Source: VXYL01 sp963666465 (lineage in GTDB: Bacteria; Pseudomonadota; Gammaproteobacteria; Pseudomonadales; Azotimanducaceae). Taken from it: 64,000 bases of DNA. The notes under the pieces are model-generated. The model ran no database searches and had not been told where the DNA came from. It was given only the letters and a program-made list of their open reading frames with translations. Below are positions 35,968-44,712 of the stretch, one piece after another. The DNA lies in assembly GCA_963666465.1 (NCBI GenBank), contig OY762824.1, positions 2,852,001 through 2,916,000 on the forward strand, in the 5' to 3' direction. The position numbers were made by a program, and so were the translations under genes. Every line of letters begins with the position of its first letter. The stretch's first letter is position 1.

Positions 35968-36013
35968 CTAGGAGCCTTCAGCCGGGGAAGCTTCCCCGGC
36001 TGAAGGCTCCTAG
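35968..36013. repeat. 46-bp perfect palindrome, collapsed repeat A
   Basis: CTAGGAGCCTTCAGCCGGGG then AAG, followed by its exact reverse complement, ending CTAG. The outer 23 bases equal the start of repeat A, so it may have arisen by deletion between two inverted copies. It adjoins IS1634 copy 3. Upstream, 35817-35967 contains GC-rich palindromes and no gene. Confidence 0.85.
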
Positions 36014-38125
36014 CCCATCTTTACCAACAACCCCGTGATTTTCGCCCGATCTTGCGGTGATTGACGGTTTTGGGGTCGGCAACTCGTTGTTTTCCGGTTC
36101 CTGGTGGGGTGGATCGACCGATGTAGTGCCATAATGGGGTGGTGTCGGTTGACATGGGTGGCCGGCGCCGCTACCGTCACCCGCCATGTTCATCCGCCGT
36201 ACCCTCACCCGCCGCACCGGCGGCCAGGACTACCACTCCCACCGCCTCGTGCACAGTCGGCGCGACGGCGCCAAGGTCCGCCAGCGCACGTTGTTGAACC
36301 TCGGCAGCGATTTCGACCTGCCTGTGGAGGAGTGGCCGGAACTGTGCCGGCGCATCGACGAGATCTTGAACGGCCAGGCGCCGCTCACCGACGATGCGCC
36401 GGCTGCCGTCGAGGAAGAAGCGCAACGGATCGGGGCGCAACTGCTGGCCCGCGGCCGGGCGGGGGACGCCGAAGCGGTGCGTGATCCGGTCCGTGTGGAC
36501 GTGGCGTCGCTCGAGTTGACGCGCCCGCGCAGCGTGGGCGTCGAGCAGGCGGGACTGTGGGCGGTCGAGCAGGCGGGACTGTGGGCGGTCGAGCGGTTGG
36601 GCCTGATGGAGTTGCTGTCGACCCTGGGCATCAACGCGTCGCCGTGCACGGCCGCGGTGGCCTCGATCGTGGCGCGGCTTGCGTACCCGGCCTCGGAGCG
36701 GGCCACGCACGCCTGGCTGCGCGAGCGCAGTGCCTTGGGGGAGTTGCTGGGTGTGGACTTCGAGACCATGGGGGCGATGCAGTTGTACCGGGCCTCGGAT
36801 GCCTTGGCTGCCCACCGCGAAGCGATCGAGGCGCATCTGTTCGAGAGCGCCATGGACCTGTTCGACCTGGCGCCGACGGTGACGCTCTACGATCTGACCA
36901 ACACCTATTACGAGGGCGATGTGGCGGATCAGCCCGAGGCGCGGCGGGGGCATTCGAAGGAGAAGCGCAGCGACTGCAAGCTGCTCACCCTGGGGCTGGT
37001 GCTGGACGGGGGTGGTTTCGTGCGGCGTTCGCGGGTGTTCGCGGGCAACGTCAAGGAAGACCGGACGCTTTCCGGCATGCTGGACGCGCTCGGGGCACCG
37101 CCGGGGTCGCGGGTGGTGCTCGACCGGGGCATCGCCACCGAGCGACAGGTCGACTGGCTGAAGGCGAACGGGTACCGCTACATCGTGGTCTCGCGCGAGC
37201 GCAAGCGCCGCTTCGAGCCCGAGGCGGCACTCGCCCACCGCACCCGCAGCGGCGGGGTGGTGCATCTGGAGAAGGTGGACGACGCCGAGGCGGGCGAGGT
37301 GCGCCTGTACTGCTGCTCCGAGCAGCGTGCCGAGAAGGAGCGCGGCATGGCCGAGCGGTTTGCGCAACGCCTGGAGCGGGATCTCGATGCGATCAACGAG
37401 GGGCTGTCGCGGCCGCGCACGCAGAAGAAGCCGGAAAAGATCTGGCAACGCATCGGCCGGCTGGTGGAGAAGAGCCGCGGTGTCGGCCAACACTACGACA
37501 TCGCGGTGGCAACCGACGAGAGCGGCAAACGGGCCGTGGCGGTGACCTTCCTCCGCACGCCGGTGGCCGGGACGATGCTCACCCATCCGGGCGTCTATTG
37601 CCTGCGCAGCAACGAGACCGACTTCAGCGAGGAGCGCCTGTGGCGCACCTTCACCCTGCTCACGGATGTCGAGGCGGCGTTCCGTTCCCTGAAATCCGAA
37701 CTGGGCCTGCGCCCCATCCATCACCGCAAGCCGCGCCGTGCCGAGGGCCATCTGTTCATCACGGTGATCGCCTACCAACGGGTCCAGGTGATTCGCACCC
37801 GTCTGGCCGAGCGCGGCGACGGGCCGATGCGCACGGCGAACTGGACGACGCTCAAACGGATTCTCGGCGGCCGTCAGCGGGTGACCGCGACGTTCAAGCG
37901 CGCCGACGGACGCACGCTGCATGTGCGCAAGGCGACGCGCCCGGAACCGCAGCAGAAGGCCATCCTCGATGCCTTGGGGATCCCCTCCTCAGCCGGGGGG
38001 ACACACCAGGCGGTCGTCTGAGGGGAAACCATCACGTCGGGCACGAATGTAGTGCCATGCGCGCGATTCGGTCAACCTAAATTGTTGAGATACAACAGTT
38101 TATTTTTTTCGTTGGTAAACTTGGG
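36014..38125 (+). mobile_element. IS1634-family element, copy 3
   Basis: 2112 bp, opposite in orientation to the other three copies. Flanked by CTAG at 36010-36013 and 38126-38129. Confidence 0.93.
36186..38021 (+). CDS. IS1634-family transposase, copy 3
   Basis: 611 residues. Same motifs as the other copies and no frameshift. It has the duplicated EQAGLWAV block also seen in copy 1, but keeps the Asp that copy 1 lost (RRIDEILNGQ), so copy 3 looks closer to the ancestor of the duplicated form. Confidence 0.93.
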   Translation: MFIRRTLTRRTGGQDYHSHRLVHSRRDGAKVRQRTLLNLGSDFDLPVEEWPELCRRIDEILNGQAPLTDDAPAAVEEEAQRIGAQLLARGRAGDAEAVRDPVRVDVASLELTRPRSVGVEQAGLWAVEQAGLWAVERLGLMELLSTLGINASPCTAAVASIVARLAYPASERATHAWLRERSALGELLGVDFETMGAMQLYRASDALAAHREAIEAHLFESAMDLFDLAPTVTLYDLTNTYYEGDVADQPEARRGHSKEKRSDCKLLTLGLVLDGGGFVRRSRVFAGNVKEDRTLSGMLDALGAPPGSRVVLDRGIATERQVDWLKANGYRYIVVSRERKRRFEPEAALAHRTRSGGVVHLEKVDDAEAGEVRLYCCSEQRAEKERGMAERFAQRLERDLDAINEGLSRPRTQKKPEKIWQRIGRLVEKSRGVGQHYDIAVATDESGKRAVAVTFLRTPVAGTMLTHPGVYCLRSNETDFSEERLWRTFTLLTDVEAAFRSLKSELGLRPIHHRKPRRAEGHLFITVIAYQRVQVIRTRLAERGDGPMRTANWTTLKRILGGRQRVTATFKRADGRTLHVRKATRPEPQQKAILDALGIPSSAGGTHQAVV

Positions 38126-38129
38126 CTAG

Positions 38130-38309
38130 CATGGAAGCACGCCCTCCGGCGACGAGGACATGCCCGAACTTCCCTGCGCGTCAGCGGTCGAGGAAGCTTC
38201 CCCGGCTGAAGGCTCCTAGCATGGAAGCACGCCCTCCGGCGACGGGGACATGCCCGAACTTCCCTGCGCGTCAGCGGTCGAGGAAGCTTCCCCGGCTGAA
38301 GGCTCCTAG
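38130..38309 (-). repeat. Two tandem 90-bp copies of repeat A
   Basis: Each unit begins CATGGAAGCACGCCCTCC and ends GGCTGAAGGCTCCTAG. They differ at one visible base (GACGAGGACA versus GACGGGGACA). The last CTAG (38306-38309) contains the stop codon of the nucleoside hydrolase gene. Confidence 0.88.
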
Positions 38310-39205
38310 CCGCGATTGAGGAGGCGGCAAATCAGCAGGTCGCGGAAGGCTGGGAGGTCGTGCCAGTCCAAGGCGGCTTCGACGGGGTGGCCGTTTGGGG
38401 ATTCGTGGGTTAGGCCGTCGTCGCGGACGGCCAGGCGAATCTGCTCCATCCGGAGGAGGTCGGCGGTGAAGGCGAGGTACACGGCCACTGTATCGAACAG
38501 GGTTGAGCTGCGGCGCTCGGGCAGTTCGCGGATGTTGGCCACCTTTGCCCAGGCGCGGTAGTTCCCCATTACGGCCTGCATCAGGGGGTCGGCGGAATCG
38601 CGCACGCGAGCGTATTCGTCGCCTTCGAGATAGACGATGCCGCAGGTGTCGAGCGGGGTGAGGACGATGTCCCAGTCCGCCGTCAGCACGGAGCGGAACG
38701 CCTGAACATCGAGCAAGACGTTGTATTCCGGCACCGGTGTCTCGCTGCCGCGGTAGCCGCGCCGCACGGCGCCCTGCATTCCGACGAAGCGCGCCTTGGC
38801 GGCGATGCGGGGTTCGGCGGCGAGGGCATCTGCCACGGTGCTGGCGGGACCGATGACGAGCACCGTCACGGGCTCCGCCGATGCCATGATGGTCTCGATC
38901 ATGAGCGCCACTCCATCGCGACGATATGTGCCGCGATAGTCGGCGGCCCGATAGCCTTCGAGCCAGGCTTCCTGGCCGCGGCGGTCCGGCGCGAGGTGGC
39001 CGTCGCCGGTGCCCTCGCCCACCGGCACATCGCTGCGCCCGGCAAGGTCCAGCATCTTCGCCACCAGGCGGGCGCGATAGCCGGTGTCGCCGTGGCTGGT
39101 GACGACGGCCTTGAGGTCTAGCTCCGGCGAGCGCAGCAGCATGGCCAGCGCCCAGGTGTCGTCGATGTCGGTGCCGATGTCGGTGTCGAGAATGACCGGG
39201 GTCAT
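38306..39205 (-). CDS. Nucleoside hydrolase (IUNH family)
   Basis: 299 residues. The N-terminal signature ILDTDIGTDIDDTWALAMLL is the calcium-binding Asp cluster of inosine-uridine preferring nucleoside hydrolases. Further support: VTVLVIGPASTVADAL, ARFVGMQGAVRRGYRG and EYNVLLDVQAFRSVL. The enzyme splits the N-glycosidic bond of nucleosides; the specificity is unknown. GGAAGGAGGACGCC precedes the ATG. The stop TAG lies within a repeat A terminus, so the last residues may derive from the insertion. The C-terminal catalytic His is not obvious, though HESPNGHPVEAALDW is a candidate. Confidence 0.85.
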   Translation of the reverse strand: MTPVILDTDIGTDIDDTWALAMLLRSPELDLKAVVTSHGDTGYRARLVAKMLDLAGRSDVPVGEGTGDGHLAPDRRGQEAWLEGYRAADYRGTYRRDGVALMIETIMASAEPVTVLVIGPASTVADALAAEPRIAAKARFVGMQGAVRRGYRGSETPVPEYNVLLDVQAFRSVLTADWDIVLTPLDTCGIVYLEGDEYARVRDSADPLMQAVMGNYRAWAKVANIRELPERRSSTLFDTVAVYLAFTADLLRMEQIRLAVRDDGLTHESPNGHPVEAALDWHDLPAFRDLLICRLLNRG

Positions 39206-39362
39206 GGCGTCCTCCTTCCGTTGCCGCCAGCGTTGCCAAAAATGGAAATACTATGGATTCAGGCCCTGCAAATGACTGAACTGTTTGAAGGTTCTCTTGC
39301 CGGGCGGGAGCAATGGCCGGTTTGTGCGTTGCCGGCGATTCGGCACTGTGTATATTTGGCGT

Positions 39363-39496
39363 CCTCAATTAGCCGGGTCTGTCGGGAACTCAAGTGGCGT
39401 TCCACCTCGGCAGGGCGAAACGGCACGGGCGATTCGCTTAAGGCGCATTGCCGACGCGCCCAACAAGGCGCGCTTCGACAGCCCGGCTAGTTGAGG
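39363..39496. repeat. Miniature element inserted in a CTAG-centred palindrome
   Basis: CCGGGTCTGTCG and CGACAGCCCGG are inverted ends. Outside them lie TTAG and CTAG, then CCTCAA and TTGAGG, so the target was probably CCTCAACTAGTTGAGG. No gene is inside; 39206-39362 also shows none. Confidence 0.7.
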
Positions 39497-39518
39497 CCAA
39501 GCCCCGTCTCTTGTGGCG

Positions 39519-40658
39519 CTAGGCCGGCTCGTTGTTGGACATGACGATGCAGCCACTGGCCGCAAACATGCCGCCGACCCCCAGGCACACCGAAACTTCC
39601 GCGTCCGGAACCTGCGCCGGGGCGGTGCCGCGCATCTGCCGCACGCTTTCCTGCAAGGCATACATGCCGTACATGCCGGAGTGCATGTAGGAGAGGCCGC
39701 CGCCGTTGGTGTTGAGCGGCAGCTTGCCGCCCGGGCGGGTGTTGCCGTCCTCGATGAAGCCGGCCGCCTCGCCGCGCTCGCAGAAGCCGAGATCTTCGAG
39801 CCCCCAGATGGGCAGGTGCGCGAAAGCGTCGTACACCATCAGGTGATCGACGTCGCCGTGGCTGATGCCGGACGACTCGAAGGCGTTGGCGCCGGCGATG
39901 CGGAATGCCTGGGAACTGGTGAGGTCCTTCATCTGCGACACCATGGGCGTCTCGACACTTTCGCCGGTGCCGAGAATGTACACGGGCCGCTGCGGGAAGT
40001 CCTTGGCGCGCTCGGCGCGGGTGAGGATCAGCGCGCCGCCGCCGTCCGTGACGAGGCAGCATTCGAGCAGGTGGAAGGGATAGGCGATCATGCGCGATCC
40101 CATCACGTCTTCCACCGTGACGGGATCGCGGTAGGAGGCGCGCGGGTTCATGCCGGCCCATTCCCGTTGCACCACCGCCACGGTTGCGAGCTGCTCGTGG
40201 GTCATGCCGTATTGCTTCATGTAGCGCAGCACGCCAATGGTGAACATGGTGGTGGGGCCCATGCCGCCGTAGGGGCCCTCGAATTGGTCGGGCAGTCCTG
40301 CCCCGCCACCGCCGCCGCGACCGCCCCGGCCGATGCCGGAACGACCGCTCTCGCCGTGGGTGACAAGCACGGTGTCGGCCATGCCGGCCTCGATGGCGGC
40401 CACGGCATGGCGCACGTGCAGCATGAAGGAGCAGCCGCCGACGGAGGTGCCGTCGGCGTAGCGCGGGGCGATGCCGAGGTAGTGGGCGATGCCGACCGGG
40501 GATTCCCCGGCGGTGGCGACGCCGTCGATGTCCTTGGCCGTGAGGCCGGCGTCGGCCATGGCGTTGAGGGCGGCATCGGCGTGCAGTTGCACTTGGCTGG
40601 TGTCGGGAATCTTGCCGAGCTCGGTGGTTTCGGCGGCGCCGACGATGGCTACGGTCAT
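39519..40658 (-). CDS. Thiolase-like (SCP2-type acetyl-CoA acetyltransferase family) protein
   Basis: 379 residues. Features: DIDGVATAGESP, then GTSVGGCSFMLHVRHAVAAI with the nucleophilic Cys position, VMGSRMIAYPFHLLECCLVT, HLMVYDAFAHLPI, and the C-terminal GGGLSYMHSGMYGMYAL and GVGGMFAASG. These define the thiolase/lipid-transfer branch that acts with DUF35 proteins on CoA thioesters, often in degradation of sterol side chains or aromatic acids. Gly-rich GRGGRGGGGGAG is an unusual insert. AGGAGATCC precedes the ATG. The DUF35 gene ends 53 bases upstream, so the two form an operon. Confidence 0.85.
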   Translation of the reverse strand: MTVAIVGAAETTELGKIPDTSQVQLHADAALNAMADAGLTAKDIDGVATAGESPVGIAHYLGIAPRYADGTSVGGCSFMLHVRHAVAAIEAGMADTVLVTHGESGRSGIGRGGRGGGGGAGLPDQFEGPYGGMGPTTMFTIGVLRYMKQYGMTHEQLATVAVVQREWAGMNPRASYRDPVTVEDVMGSRMIAYPFHLLECCLVTDGGGALILTRAERAKDFPQRPVYILGTGESVETPMVSQMKDLTSSQAFRIAGANAFESSGISHGDVDHLMVYDAFAHLPIWGLEDLGFCERGEAAGFIEDGNTRPGGKLPLNTNGGGLSYMHSGMYGMYALQESVRQMRGTAPAQVPDAEVSVCLGVGGMFAASGCIVMSNNEPA

Positions 40659-40711
40659 GGAAGGATCTCCTCTTTGTTTCCTTCGCTTGCGAGGCGTGCT
40701 CGCAGCTTGTG

Positions 40712-41128
40712 TCAGCCTGCGGCCGGGCGGAACAGCGGGATGGCGATGTCGCCGTTGTCCTCGAAGGTGACCTCGAGCGGCATGTCGAGCACGAGCGCTT
40801 CGGGCGTTTGCTCGCATTCGACGATATTGCTCATCATGGTCGGGCCTTCGTCGAGACGCACCAGCGCGATGCTGTAGGGCGAATCGAACGACGGGTGCTG
40901 ACGGTGGTTGATGACGTAGCTGAGCAGCGTGCCCTTGCCGCTGGCGCGGAACACCTCCACGTTGCGGGAGCTGCAAGCCGGGCAGACGGGGCGCGGCGGG
41001 AAATACACCTCGCCACAGTCGCGACAGCGCTGCAGGCGCAGCTCGCCCTCGCGCGTTCCGTCCCAGAAATGCTGCGTCTCCGGTGTCGGACGCGGCAGCG
41101 GTCGAGGCCGCTTCTCTGCATCGGCCAT
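40712..41128 (-). CDS. DUF35/OB-fold zinc-ribbon partner of thiolase
   Basis: 138 residues. An N-terminal rubredoxin-like zinc ribbon (CRDCGEVYFPPRPVCPACSS) is followed by an OB-fold (GKGTLLSYVINHRQHP, YSIALVRLDEGPTMMSNIVE). Such proteins bind acyl-CoA thiolases and supply the CoA-binding surface in two-protein complexes. The pairing with the downstream thiolase gene is the classic arrangement. GGGGAGGAATCC precedes the ATG. Confidence 0.9.
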   Translation of the reverse strand: MADAEKRPRPLPRPTPETQHFWDGTREGELRLQRCRDCGEVYFPPRPVCPACSSRNVEVFRASGKGTLLSYVINHRQHPSFDSPYSIALVRLDEGPTMMSNIVECEQTPEALVLDMPLEVTFEDNGDIAIPLFRPAAG

Positions 41129-41200
41129 GGATTCCTCCCCTTGGTTGGCTGGCAAGCAAAGGGGCGGGATTATAGGTGGCCTGGAGATGGGAGCGGCACT

Positions 41201-41336
41201 GGAGGGAGGGCAGAGGGCATAGGGCATCCTGCCCTCCCTGACGCCCGACAGGGCGCAAGTCTTACGCCATCCCCTGTGGGGCCGCGAAGAGGGCGCGCCC
41301 GACGGCGCTTGGGGGAGGGCAGGGTGCCCTCCCTCC
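41201..41336. repeat. Intergenic palindromic repeat block
   Basis: Starts GGAGGGAGGGCA and ends TGCCCTCCCTCC, with inner GGGCGCGCCC-type palindromes. It fills the gap between cysQ and the DUF35 gene. A shorter relative, GGAGGGAGGGCAT, lies near 57224. Confidence 0.7.
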
Positions 41337-41355
41337 GGACAAGGGGGAGACGGGG

Positions 41356-42195
41356 TCAGATCTTCGCCAAGGGCGGTAGGTGCTGTTGCCAAGCGTAGGT
41401 GCCGTCGGCGGCGGCGTAGAACTCGGGGTTGAGGAAGGATTCCTCAGCGTTGTAGGGGATTGGGTTGCCATCGAATTGGCGGACGATGCCACCGGCGGCG
41501 ACCAGCACCGCGGCGGCGGCGGCGATGTCCCACTCCGAGGTGGGGCCGAGGCGGGGGTAGAAGTCCGCCTTGCCTTCCGCCAGCAGGCAGAACTTGAGGG
41601 AACTGCCGACCGGTGTGCGCCGCAGGTCTCCGAAGGCTTCGGCGAGGGTCTCCAGCCATGCTTCGAGGCGGGCGCCGCCGTGGCTGCGGCTGGCGACGAC
41701 GGTGATTCCGGGGGTTGCGCTCCCGGAGGACGGAAAGCGGCGCGTGCGGAGTTGGTTGCGGCGACCGGCCTCGAGAACATAGGCGGCGCGGTGCTCCGGG
41801 TTGCAGTCGCCGACGAATATGCGCTGCTGCACCGGCACGCCGACCATGCCCAGGGTGGGAACGCCGTCTTCCATCAGGGCGATGTTGACGGTGAACTCGC
41901 CGTTGCGGCTGACGAATTCGCGGGTGCCGTCGAGGGGGTCCACCAGCCAATAACGTCGCCAGTGGCGGCGCTCGGCGAACGGTGGCGGGTCCGACTCCTC
42001 GGAGATCATTGGCGTGGTGGGATCGAGCTCGGCGAGGCCCTCGGCGATCACGCGATGGGCTGCCAGATCCGCTTGGGTGAGGGGTGAGTTGTCGGCTTTG
42101 TCGGCGACATCGAAGTCCGTGGCATAGACCTCGAGGATGGCATCGCCGGCGCGTCCGACGATGTTGATGAGGGGTTCGTGCAGTTCGGTGGACAT
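41356..42195 (-). CDS. cysQ: 3'(2'),5'-bisphosphate nucleotidase CysQ
   Basis: 279 residues, inositol-monophosphatase fold. Metal-binding motifs: ISEESDPPPF (Glu), WLVDPLDGTREFVSRNGEFT (the DPLDGT signature) and SEWDIAAAAAVLVAAGG (Asp near the C-terminus). NGEFTVNIALMEDG is typical of CysQ rather than SuhB. It removes the 3' phosphate from PAP formed in sulfate assimilation. ArfB is encoded 34 bases upstream in the same direction, so they are likely co-transcribed. Confidence 0.88.
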   Translation of the reverse strand: MSTELHEPLINIVGRAGDAILEVYATDFDVADKADNSPLTQADLAAHRVIAEGLAELDPTTPMISEESDPPPFAERRHWRRYWLVDPLDGTREFVSRNGEFTVNIALMEDGVPTLGMVGVPVQQRIFVGDCNPEHRAAYVLEAGRRNQLRTRRFPSSGSATPGITVVASRSHGGARLEAWLETLAEAFGDLRRTPVGSSLKFCLLAEGKADFYPRLGPTSEWDIAAAAAVLVAAGGIVRQFDGNPIPYNAEESFLNPEFYAAADGTYAWQQHLPPLAKI

Positions 42196-42229
42196 GGGTT
42201 GCGGATTCTCCTCGCCGGCCTGTTTCCGG

Positions 42230-42658
42230 TCAGTCGTGCGGCCCAGGTGCATCCACGCGACGGCGAGTCTTCTTGATCTCGGCGCGGTGGCGCTTGCTGC
42301 GCAGTCGTCCGGCGCGGGCGGAAGCGGATGGGCGCGTGGGAACGCGGCGCTTGGGAGCTTGTTTCGCCCGTTCGATGAGCGCGCCCAGGCGAGCGAGGGC
42401 CGCCTCGCGGTTGCGCCCCTGAGTGCGGTGCGTCTCCGCGAAGATGACCAATTCGCCACTCGCGATGAGGCGGCTGCCGGCGAGGCGTTCGAGACGAGCC
42501 CGCACGTCCGGGTCGAGTTGGGCCTGGGCGAGATCAAGGCGGCATTCGACGGCGGTTGCCACCTTGTTCACGTTCTGCCCGCCCGGCCCCGAGGCGCGCA
42601 CGAACTTCCAGCGCAAAGCGCGCTGGGGAATCGCAACACCGCCGATTTCGACTTCCAT
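42230..42658 (-). CDS. arfB: Alternative ribosome-rescue factor ArfB (peptidyl-tRNA hydrolase)
   Basis: 142 residues. The catalytic loop VRASGPGGQNVNKVATAV carries the GGQ motif that hydrolyses peptidyl-tRNA on stalled ribosomes. SGELVIFAETHRTQGRNREA follows, and the basic C-terminal tail (RLRSKRHRAEIKKTRRR) is the part that enters the empty mRNA channel. Size and tail fit ArfB (YaeJ) rather than RF1/RF2. Confidence 0.93.
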   Translation of the reverse strand: MEVEIGGVAIPQRALRWKFVRASGPGGQNVNKVATAVECRLDLAQAQLDPDVRARLERLAGSRLIASGELVIFAETHRTQGRNREAALARLGALIERAKQAPKRRVPTRPSASARAGRLRSKRHRAEIKKTRRRVDAPGPHD

Positions 42659-42801
42659 GCTCAAACCCGGGTTAAGGCTGCCCGCCCGTGTGCCAAGACG
42701 GTGCAATTGTCCCGCATTTGAACGCTTGGGGAGTGTGCTGATCTGGAACACGGCGGATTTTGCGCTAATGTGCGGGCAGCGATCAGACGTGAAGGTACGT
42801 C

Positions 42802-44586
42802 ATGGACGGCAGCGACGCTCGCTTTCCCCGCAACGCCATGATCTTCGTCTCGCTGGCGCAAGGGCTGATCCTGCTGCTGCTGTGGCGGGCGATCAACGAC
42901 GAGTTCTGGCCCCATGCGACGCCGATGGTGAACTTTCCGCTGTGGGCCATCGCCTTGACCTTGCCGACCTTTCTTCTGTTTGCGTTGGAGGCGGACGGTG
43001 CCAAGTGGCTCGTTGCCAAGGTGGCTGGCATCGTCGGCACGTTCGCGATCCTGGCGGTGTATGTGGGCTGGCAGGCATCGCCATACGGAACGTTCATGGT
43101 GGAGTCGCTGATCGGCACGGCGGTGGCAACGCTGGTGGTGGCGAGCTTCTGCGCGCTGCTGCTGGTGCAGGCGTCCATGCGGGAGTCGGGGCGCGAGCCG
43201 GGGGCGCCGAGTGGGTCGCGAGGGCTGCTGCGCGTACTGACGGCGGGCTATGGGGCGCTCTTCGCGTCGGCGTGGCGCAACGTGCTGGTGGGTCTGCTTT
43301 CGGCTGTCGTGGCCATTGGCGTGGCACTGCTTCTGACCTTGTGGGGCGCGCTGTTTCGGGTGGTCGGCATCGACTTCTTTGCGGAGCTCTTCGCCAAGGA
43401 CTGGTTCCTGTTCCCCGTGCTGTCGGTGGCGTTCGGGATCGGGGTGTACATCTTCCGGTCGCTGGAGTCGGTGCTTGGCGGAATCGTCGCGCTGGTGGAA
43501 GGGCTGATGCGGCTGCTGTTGCCGCTTGGGCTTGCGGTGGTGGTGATTTTCCTCGCCGCGCTGCCCTTCACGGGGCTTGCGCCGCTGTGGGAGACGGGCA
43601 ACGGCACGGCGCTGTTGCTGTGGCTGAACGCGCTGGCGCTGGTGTTCGTGAACGGCGTGTACCAGACCGGGACGACCGATCCCTATCCGCGCTTCGTGCA
43701 CATGGCGCTGACGCCGGGAGTTGCGCTGCTGCCGATCATCTCGATGCTGGGCATGTATGGGCTGCATCTGCGGGTGGCGCAGTACGGCTGGTCCGTGGAG
43801 CGCTGCTGGGCGGCGCTGGTGGCGGCGGTCCTGCTGCTGGTGTCGCTCGGGCTTTGCGGCGGCGTGCTGTGGCGGTGGGTGGATTGGCCCAGCACCCTGA
43901 AACAGACCAACGTGGCGTTCCTGCTTGGGCTGTTGGTGCTCATGTTGCTGGTGAACACGCCGGTATTGGACTTCCGGCGCATCGCCACGGAAAGCCAGTT
44001 CGGGCGGCTCGAGCGGGGGGAGTTGACGGCCGACGAGGTGGACTTGGAATATGCCGCCGAGCATCTGGCGCGGCCGGGGCATCTCGCCATGCAGGCCTTG
44101 ACGGGTGCTGTGGAGGCGGACGACCCGGAGCAGGCGGCGAGGATGCGTGCCTTCTGGGCTGGCGGGGACCTCGAGGGCGCGGGTTTCTGGGCGGCAGTGA
44201 CGTATCGCCCAGAGGGGTTTGCGGTGCCGGAGGACCTTGCGCCCATGATCGAGCAGTCCGCGCGGGAGCTTTCCATCGGCGCCCATCATGCGGTGCTGGC
44301 GCGGGTGCAGCTCAGCAAGGGCGATGATCCGGAGTATCTGCTGCTAGACGCGAATGCGAGGCCGCCGCGCCACTTCTATGGGCTGTGCTTCTATCGAGAA
44401 GCGGACGGCTGGCGCCGTGCGGACATCGTCAATCCACGCGCCTTCGATGGCTCCCGACCGGTGCAGCCGGAACCGCTGCGGATTGCACCCCTGACGGTGG
44501 TGGAACCGCCGCCGCGAAGATTCAGGATGCTCGACGTGGGCGGCCTGCGGCTCACGGTCGAGGAGCCAGCCGAAGAGATCGATTGA
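42802..44586 (+). CDS. DUF4153 multi-pass membrane protein
   Basis: 594 residues with about ten hydrophobic helices in the first 390, for example MIFVSLAQGLILLLLWRAI, VAFGIGVYIFRSLESVLGG and LGLAVVVIFLAALPFTGLA. The sequence NVLVGLLSAVVAIGVALLLT and the pattern YQTG then PYPRFVHMAL match DUF4153. A soluble C-terminal part of ~200 residues (DEVDLEYAAEHLARPGHLAM, DPEYLLLDANARPPRHFYG) faces one side of the membrane. Function unknown. The region 44587-44712 before IS1634 copy 4 shows no gene. Confidence 0.8.
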   Translation: MDGSDARFPRNAMIFVSLAQGLILLLLWRAINDEFWPHATPMVNFPLWAIALTLPTFLLFALEADGAKWLVAKVAGIVGTFAILAVYVGWQASPYGTFMVESLIGTAVATLVVASFCALLLVQASMRESGREPGAPSGSRGLLRVLTAGYGALFASAWRNVLVGLLSAVVAIGVALLLTLWGALFRVVGIDFFAELFAKDWFLFPVLSVAFGIGVYIFRSLESVLGGIVALVEGLMRLLLPLGLAVVVIFLAALPFTGLAPLWETGNGTALLLWLNALALVFVNGVYQTGTTDPYPRFVHMALTPGVALLPIISMLGMYGLHLRVAQYGWSVERCWAALVAAVLLLVSLGLCGGVLWRWVDWPSTLKQTNVAFLLGLLVLMLLVNTPVLDFRRIATESQFGRLERGELTADEVDLEYAAEHLARPGHLAMQALTGAVEADDPEQAARMRAFWAGGDLEGAGFWAAVTYRPEGFAVPEDLAPMIEQSARELSIGAHHAVLARVQLSKGDDPEYLLLDANARPPRHFYGLCFYREADGWRRADIVNPRAFDGSRPVQPEPLRIAPLTVVEPPPRRFRMLDVGGLRLTVEEPAEEID

Positions 44587-44712
44587 CTCTAACGGCTGAG
44601 CCGCATGAGCGGGTGTCGAGGTGTCCCGCTGCGTCGGTGTCGGAACGGAAAGCGGTCGAGATCATGGAACTGATCGCCCACTAAACAGCACGATAGGAGG
44701 GCTTGCCGTTAA

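Noticed and set aside
38130..38309. CRISPR-like or phase-variable coding repeat
   Set aside because: Two 90-bp copies of a genome-dispersed element with no spacer structure and no continuous reading frame of interest.
42661..44289. Long minus-strand frame across the DUF4153 gene
   Set aside because: His/Gln/Arg-rich shadow of a membrane protein gene; the plus frame has clear transmembrane helices and DUF4153 motifs.
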